Below, one piece after another: positions 60,656-64,000 of a DNA stretch of 64,000 bases. The notes under the pieces were generated by a model. It searched no databases, was not told where the DNA came from, and saw only the letters and a program-made list of their open reading frames with translations. The position numbers and the translations under genes are program-made. The DNA comes from an uncultured Eubacteriales bacterium (lineage in GTDB: Bacteria; Bacillota; Clostridia; Oscillospirales; CAG-382). The DNA lies in assembly GCA_934502885.1 (NCBI GenBank), contig CAKSUT010000007.1, positions 68,768-132,767 on the forward strand, in the 5' to 3' direction. The stretch's first letter is position 1, and each line of letters opens with the position of its first letter.

Positions 60656-61816
60656 TCACATTCCGCATTTTTTTGACTCTTCCAATATCTCTCCACATTC
60701 TTCCAAGTAATTAGCTAAAGCGAAACAACAAGCGCAAGTGTTCTTTATATCGAAAACTTTGTTATCGATATGATACTCCAAGCTGTATGTCGTCGAATAG
60801 CGAAAGGCATCACCATGTTTATCTATGCTGTCAAGTTGATATATCAAACTTTCGGCATCATCGATTTTTACATACTCATCATCTCCTATGTATTCCAAAA
60901 TCATCGGTTTGACATTTTTCCAAAGCTCCTTTCTAAGCAAGTGACTTTTTCTTTTAAAGCGAACCGCTTCACGTTGAACACCATTCTCCGCTCTGCAGAC
61001 AAGCAGTCTTTTTAAGCTAAGTTCAACAGCATTTCTGCCCATAAAGGCAAGCGGAAACAGTTTTTCCTCTTTTCTAATGGATTTATCTTCATACAGAAAA
61101 TCAATCACATCACAATATGCTTTGATTTTGTAACCAAAACCCATTTTCAAATTTGGCTGCCACAAATTACAACCATACCCGGTTTCGGAGAGTGTTAAAA
61201 ATTTAGGCACACATGAATTGTCAAAGCTGTATAAATCGGGAAAATCTTCAAATTCGAGACACTTTTCAATCAGCTCAAACGCCTGTAGCAAATTCTTTAC
61301 TATATTCTCTATACTCAGAAACTTGTAGGCATATTTCGACAGAAAACTTTCTTCAAGCGGAAATCTGAACACATCGGATTTACCGTCAGCTTCTTCAATC
61401 GATATCAGGTATTTTTTCAACCATATTGACTCTTCCGCAGTTAAACAAGCTTCTTTTCCATCGTCAGAATATTTTTGAAACAACATCGACACACTGTGAC
61501 CGCATTGCATAAACGCAGTTTGAATTTCATTTTTCTTGTTGCAAATTCTGCAAATAAGCGCCTTTAATCCAAGTTCAATACTGTGTCGTACAAGATATAC
61601 ACCGGATAAAAACCAAATATCTCGTTTTATAACATCTCTTTGATTTCTCAGCACTTCTGCAAGCACATGAAATCCGCAAGTGTAAAAATTAAAAGCCAAT
61701 TGTTTGTAATCCTTAAAAGGGTTATGACTCCATTTTACCCTCACTGTATTTTTTTCGCTCATAAGAATATCAAAACTCATTCCTTTTCCAGGATGAATTA
61801 AATATAAGTTTTCCAT
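60656..61816 (-). CDS. Protein with two HEPN-like repeats, function unknown
   Basis: A 386-residue, largely helical cytoplasmic protein. Two halves show the same spaced motif. First half: LVRHSIELGLKALI (77-90), CGHSV (H107) and DVFRFP (R151). Second half: MGRNAVELSLKRLL (259-272), KSHLL (H292) and DAFRYS (R339). The R-x3-E-L-x-L-K helix, a His about 26 residues later and an FR(F/Y) about 45 residues after that recall HEPN-fold proteins of defence and RNA metabolism. A canonical Rx4-6H RNase motif is not evident. Codon use is more A+T rich than the core genes. GGCGGAA precedes the ATG and a promoter lies at 61865-61892. Not a known named family to me. Confidence 0.72.
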   Translation of the reverse strand: MENLYLIHPGKGMSFDILMSEKNTVRVKWSHNPFKDYKQLAFNFYTCGFHVLAEVLRNQRDVIKRDIWFLSGVYLVRHSIELGLKALICRICNKKNEIQTAFMQCGHSVSMLFQKYSDDGKEACLTAEESIWLKKYLISIEEADGKSDVFRFPLEESFLSKYAYKFLSIENIVKNLLQAFELIEKCLEFEDFPDLYSFDNSCVPKFLTLSETGYGCNLWQPNLKMGFGYKIKAYCDVIDFLYEDKSIRKEEKLFPLAFMGRNAVELSLKRLLVCRAENGVQREAVRFKRKSHLLRKELWKNVKPMILEYIGDDEYVKIDDAESLIYQLDSIDKHGDAFRYSTTYSLEYHIDNKVFDIKNTCACCFALANYLEECGEILEESKKCGM

Positions 61817-61864
61817 ATGATTTCCGCCTTCACAATGTGTATCCTTAAGTTGGGATTGTATCTA

Positions 61865-61892
61865 ATTATAGTGAAAATATTCCAAACTTCAA
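61865..61892 (-). promoter_or_regulatory. Promoter of the HEPN-like gene
   Basis: TTGAAG (61887-61892) and TATAAT (61865-61870), spacer 16, on the minus strand. Confidence 0.6.
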
Positions 61893-61969
61893 ACTTGCTT
61901 GTGTTAATTTATTACGAAATCTCCCTACAGTACACAATCGATTATGTTTTCGGTAAAACCTCGATATAA

Positions 61970-62016
61970 ACAAAAAACCAGCCGAAAATGGGTTAAACCT
62001 CATTTTCGGCTGGTTT
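61970..62016 (-). terminator. Strong hairpin terminator after the tRNA-Pro fragment
   Basis: Perfect 16-base arms AAACCAGCCGAAAATG (61975-61990) and CATTTTCGGCTGGTTT (62001-62016); on the minus strand TTTTTT follows. Such a hairpin directly behind a tRNA 3' end is the normal terminator of a tRNA gene. Confidence 0.9.
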
Positions 62017-62017
62017 G

Positions 62018-62068
62018 TGGTCGGAATGACAGGGTTCGAACCTGCGACATCGTGGTCCCAAACGGACC
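62018..62068 (-). other. tRNA-Pro (UGG) 3' fragment, probable attachment site of an integrated element
   Basis: On the minus strand the sequence runs from the anticodon loop TTTGGGA through the T arm GGTTCGAACC to the acceptor end CCGACCA. This is the 3' half of tRNA-Pro. The 5' half is missing: the sequence before it does not fold with it. The native terminator follows. A 3' tRNA remnant of this kind is what an integrase leaves at the far end of an inserted element, so the element would extend to the right of this point. The intact gene is not in the window. Confidence 0.75.
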
Positions 62069-62354
62069 TATAAGGGCAATTTCCGCTAAAAATAGCTTTT
62101 TCCGCCCCTTTCCGCCTGGAAAACCGCGCTCTTTGGCGCTCCCCAGTCCACTGTTTCCGAATGCTCCGAAACGGTAGGTGGTCTGTTATGTGGTCAACAG
62201 GGATTTCTGCAGAATAATACGCAATACACGCCTCTCGTTATCACGCGAGAGGCGATTGCTTTTTATACGGTTATTATAACTCTGAACAACCCCTGATTCA
62301 AGTCAAAATTTGCACCGCAGTAGACAAAGAAAAAAAGGTCGGATAAAAGCCGAA
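62069..62354. other. Element end: no intact gene, one terminator
   Basis: Between the tRNA fragment and the HD-domain gene there is only a hairpin CGCCTCTCG (62229-62237) / CGAGAGGCG (62246-62254) followed on the plus strand by a TTTTTAT tail. No integrase gene is seen here. Confidence 0.6.
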
Positions 62355-63698
62355 TTAAATTCTTAAGGTAAACGATCCATTTGTTAATTCAGAACACTCG
62401 GCAGATGTCCAATCCATTAACCCTTTTGTATTTTGATACAAGAGGCTTATATCAATTATTTTTGAGACACTTGAAAAAGATAACGATCGTGTCCCCGGAA
62501 TATATTCTATATTAATTGCATCGGCAATTACTTGTGCCGAGAGACTTTTATTGTGTTTCTGGTATACTTTTATTGGTTCTATTGTGTCGGAAACTCCGAG
62601 AATATAAAGCAAGGGATTAGACTCATAGGATATCTTTTTGAAATTCTCTTCCAGCAAGTCGAATAATTTATATTTTTCGTAAAGATCACGTGTTTCAGCT
62701 GATTGTTTAAAAATGTTGTGCGATAAAATGCAATCAGATATATATGAGAAGATGGTGAGTTGTTCACTGCAAAAATGTCGATTTCGATAGTAAAAATCAC
62801 TGAGGTTTTTCGTTACATTTTCTTCATTCAGCGAAGAAATATAGGCCAGCATATAGTTTTTTATCATTCTATCGTAAAAAAGCAATCCGCCAACTATCCC
62901 GTGGTCTACACGTTTTCGTTCATTGATGCAATAATTCATATATCTTGTGATGATTCGACTTGGATATTGATGTTCTGCAATTTTGCTACCATTTGAAAAA
63001 CGCAATTTAGGATAACCGGAAACTGTGTTGTTTCGCTGAGTTAACTCCATAAGCAGAGCATGCTCCAAATTAGGAGTATTGTTTCGTCCTGAAAGAGAAA
63101 AGGAGAATGCGCCTAATTGAGAAAACGGCGACAAATTTATGCCCAATTTCCTTTTGATTTCTTTAAGGGCTTGATATTCTTCTGGATGGCAATACTTGTA
63201 ATGAGTATATCTTTGACCTGGAATAGGAGCTCGTTGTGGATATTGTATGGTGCAATCTTCTTTCTCTGTAACGCTATATCCGTAATCATGATACAAATAC
63301 GTTAAGAACCATAGATATGCAAACGGAAAATGATTTACACTTACAAGGGAAAGCGGTGTAAAACTATTAATACAATTCTCGATGAGCAATCCTAAAAAGA
63401 AACCCGAAACAGTATGTATCGCTCTTTCCGCAGGCAGTTGATATTGCTCTTCAAAACGATACGACAGCACAGATTCTTTCCTGCCGGCTGTAAAATAATT
63501 GGTTATAAATCTATCGGCTGTTTCCGGGTTAAGAAGCAAGGGCAGTGCTTTTTCGCCGTTTTCAAAATATTGTTTTATAAATTCACTTGAAGCTTCGCCA
63601 CAAAAGATGTCTGTAGTTGCTATATCATTTCTGTAATAGTTCCAATCAATTCCGTTCTCATGAGAAATTGTTTGATTGATAAAGTCGCAATATCTCAT
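62355..63698 (-). CDS. HD-domain phosphohydrolase-like protein of unknown function
   Basis: A 447-residue cytoplasmic protein rich in Tyr, Asn and Ile. The spaced metal-site pattern of the HD superfamily can be followed: AERAIHTVSG (H95), TYLYHDYGYS (H137, D138), RVDHGIVGGLL (H266), DCILSHNIF (H327) and LGVSDTIEPIK (D371). The family hydrolyses phosphate esters, often nucleotides. Regions around the core, including a long YPQRAPIPGQRYTHYKYCHP insertion, are not recognised. The ATG at 63698 is chosen for AAGGAG 8 bases upstream; the frame is open to 63737. It lies inside the presumed integrated element, divergent from an XRE gene. A+T rich. Confidence 0.7.
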   Translation of the reverse strand: MRYCDFINQTISHENGIDWNYYRNDIATTDIFCGEASSEFIKQYFENGEKALPLLLNPETADRFITNYFTAGRKESVLSYRFEEQYQLPAERAIHTVSGFFLGLLIENCINSFTPLSLVSVNHFPFAYLWFLTYLYHDYGYSVTEKEDCTIQYPQRAPIPGQRYTHYKYCHPEEYQALKEIKRKLGINLSPFSQLGAFSFSLSGRNNTPNLEHALLMELTQRNNTVSGYPKLRFSNGSKIAEHQYPSRIITRYMNYCINERKRVDHGIVGGLLFYDRMIKNYMLAYISSLNEENVTKNLSDFYYRNRHFCSEQLTIFSYISDCILSHNIFKQSAETRDLYEKYKLFDLLEENFKKISYESNPLLYILGVSDTIEPIKVYQKHNKSLSAQVIADAINIEYIPGTRSLSFSSVSKIIDISLLYQNTKGLMDWTSAECSELTNGSFTLRI

Positions 63699-63739
63699 AC
63701 TATATCTCCTTAAAGTTTCAATGTTCTTAAAGCACATTC

Positions 63740-63768
63740 ATCATACATCAAATATATGAAAATATCAA
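63740..63768 (-). promoter_or_regulatory. Promoter of the HD-domain gene
   Basis: TTGATA (63763-63768) and TATGAT (63740-63745), spacer 17, on the minus strand. Confidence 0.6.
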
Positions 63769-63818
63769 CGCAACCATTTAAAAAACGCTGAAATCGCAGA
63801 ATTATTATGCCGAAAGCT

Positions 63819-63847
63819 GTTGATATTCAGTCTGAAATGTGGTATAA
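63819..63847 (+). promoter_or_regulatory. Promoter of the XRE regulator gene
   Basis: TTGATA (63819-63824) and TATAAT (63842-63847), spacer 17. Confidence 0.75.
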
Positions 63848-63899
63848 TGATGAAAATGGTAAAATGTCAAATTTATAACTGCGTATGAGGTGTAATACA

Positions 63900-64000
63900 A
63901 TGGCCGCAAGCTATAAAAAATTGTTCAAGCTTCTGATCGACCGTGATATGAAAAAGAAAGAACTCGCCGAAAAAGCCGGCATCAGCATCGCCACCATCAC
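63900..64000 (+). CDS. XRE-family helix-turn-helix regulator, 5' part
   Basis: The gene runs off the right edge. GAGGTG lies 7 bases before the ATG at 63900. The visible peptide is MAASYKKLFKLLIDRDMKKK followed by ELAEKAGISIATIT, the start of a small Cro/CI-type regulator. Proteins beginning this way are frequent next to restriction-modification or other defence genes in Clostridia. What follows lies outside the window. Confidence 0.85.
   Translation, partial: MAASYKKLFKLLIDRDMKKKELAEKAGISIATI

Noticed and set aside
61944..62177. Plus-strand open frame of 77 codons over the tRNA fragment (contains NDRVRTCDIVVPNG)
   Set aside because: This is the well-known false translation of the antisense of a tRNA-Pro gene; it has no ribosome site.

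Overview
The window looks like a chromosomal segment of a spore-forming Clostridia-class Firmicute, probably a carbohydrate-degrading gut or rumen member. The evidence is a large (about 270 nt) SRP RNA with an Alu-type domain, a Rex redox repressor, a YtvI-like AI-2E protein, a Bacillus-type UvrA, many textbook TTGACA-17-TATAAT promoters with strong purine-rich RBSs, and many sugar ABC permeases without their own ATPase. No ribosomal RNA, CRISPR array, transposase or complete tRNA is visible.

Layout. 1-4.5 kb: housekeeping genes: 5' part of dprA, a SpoU/TrmH methyltransferase, and uvrA behind a perfect SOS-box palindrome. 4.5-23.6 kb: a carbohydrate island on the minus strand. It starts at a consensus promoter near 23.6 kb with a very large solute-binding protein and two permeases. 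An NHL-TPR-Yip1 membrane protein, a DUF5696-like secreted protein and a second permease pair follow. A terminator comes next, then a polysaccharide deacetylase, a sensor-HTH regulator of inverted architecture, a DUF5107/TPR protein and a GH-like enzyme. 24-27 kb: a degenerate RadC, an S1 RNA-binding protein and an alanine/Na+ symporter. 27-36.5 kb: a sugar isomerase/oxidoreductase pair, YtvI-like protein, a metallo-beta-lactamase-fold protein, a histidine phosphatase and the hisS-aspS operon. 36.6-45.5 kb: GH2 beta-mannosidase-like enzyme with a ROK regulator, an SLH-anchored M15 peptidase, and a compact operon of BNR/sialidase-like, NanA-like and AAC(3)-like enzymes. 45.8-49.1 kb: rex-lysR and an iron alcohol dehydrogenase with shared TATCGATAT boxes.

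49.2-50.4 kb carries a metal-binding HMA protein under a DtxR-like operator and two cassettes of tiny membrane-type peptides that share an identical 19-nt promoter element. 50.4-57.6 kb: AraC/GH51, rarA, aldo-keto reductase, a SIS protein, and a phage-type holin-amidase pair whose promoter contains SOS-like boxes related to that of uvrA. 57.7-58 kb: SRP RNA. 58.2-64 kb is accessory and more A+T-rich: a chimeric leucine-rich-repeat surface protein, an HTH/zinc-ribbon regulator, a protein with two HEPN-like repeats, a tRNA-Pro 3' fragment that probably marks the end of an integrated element, an HD-domain protein, and the start of an XRE regulator of the type often seen beside DNA-modification genes.

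How the parts may work together: most glycosidases lack signal peptides, so oligosaccharides are likely imported by the ABC systems and cut inside the cell. The local regulators (sensor-HTH, ROK, AraC, LysR) lie next to their probable targets. The right-hand 4 kb is the best candidate for an undescribed defence-type locus, but no activity can be shown from sequence alone.
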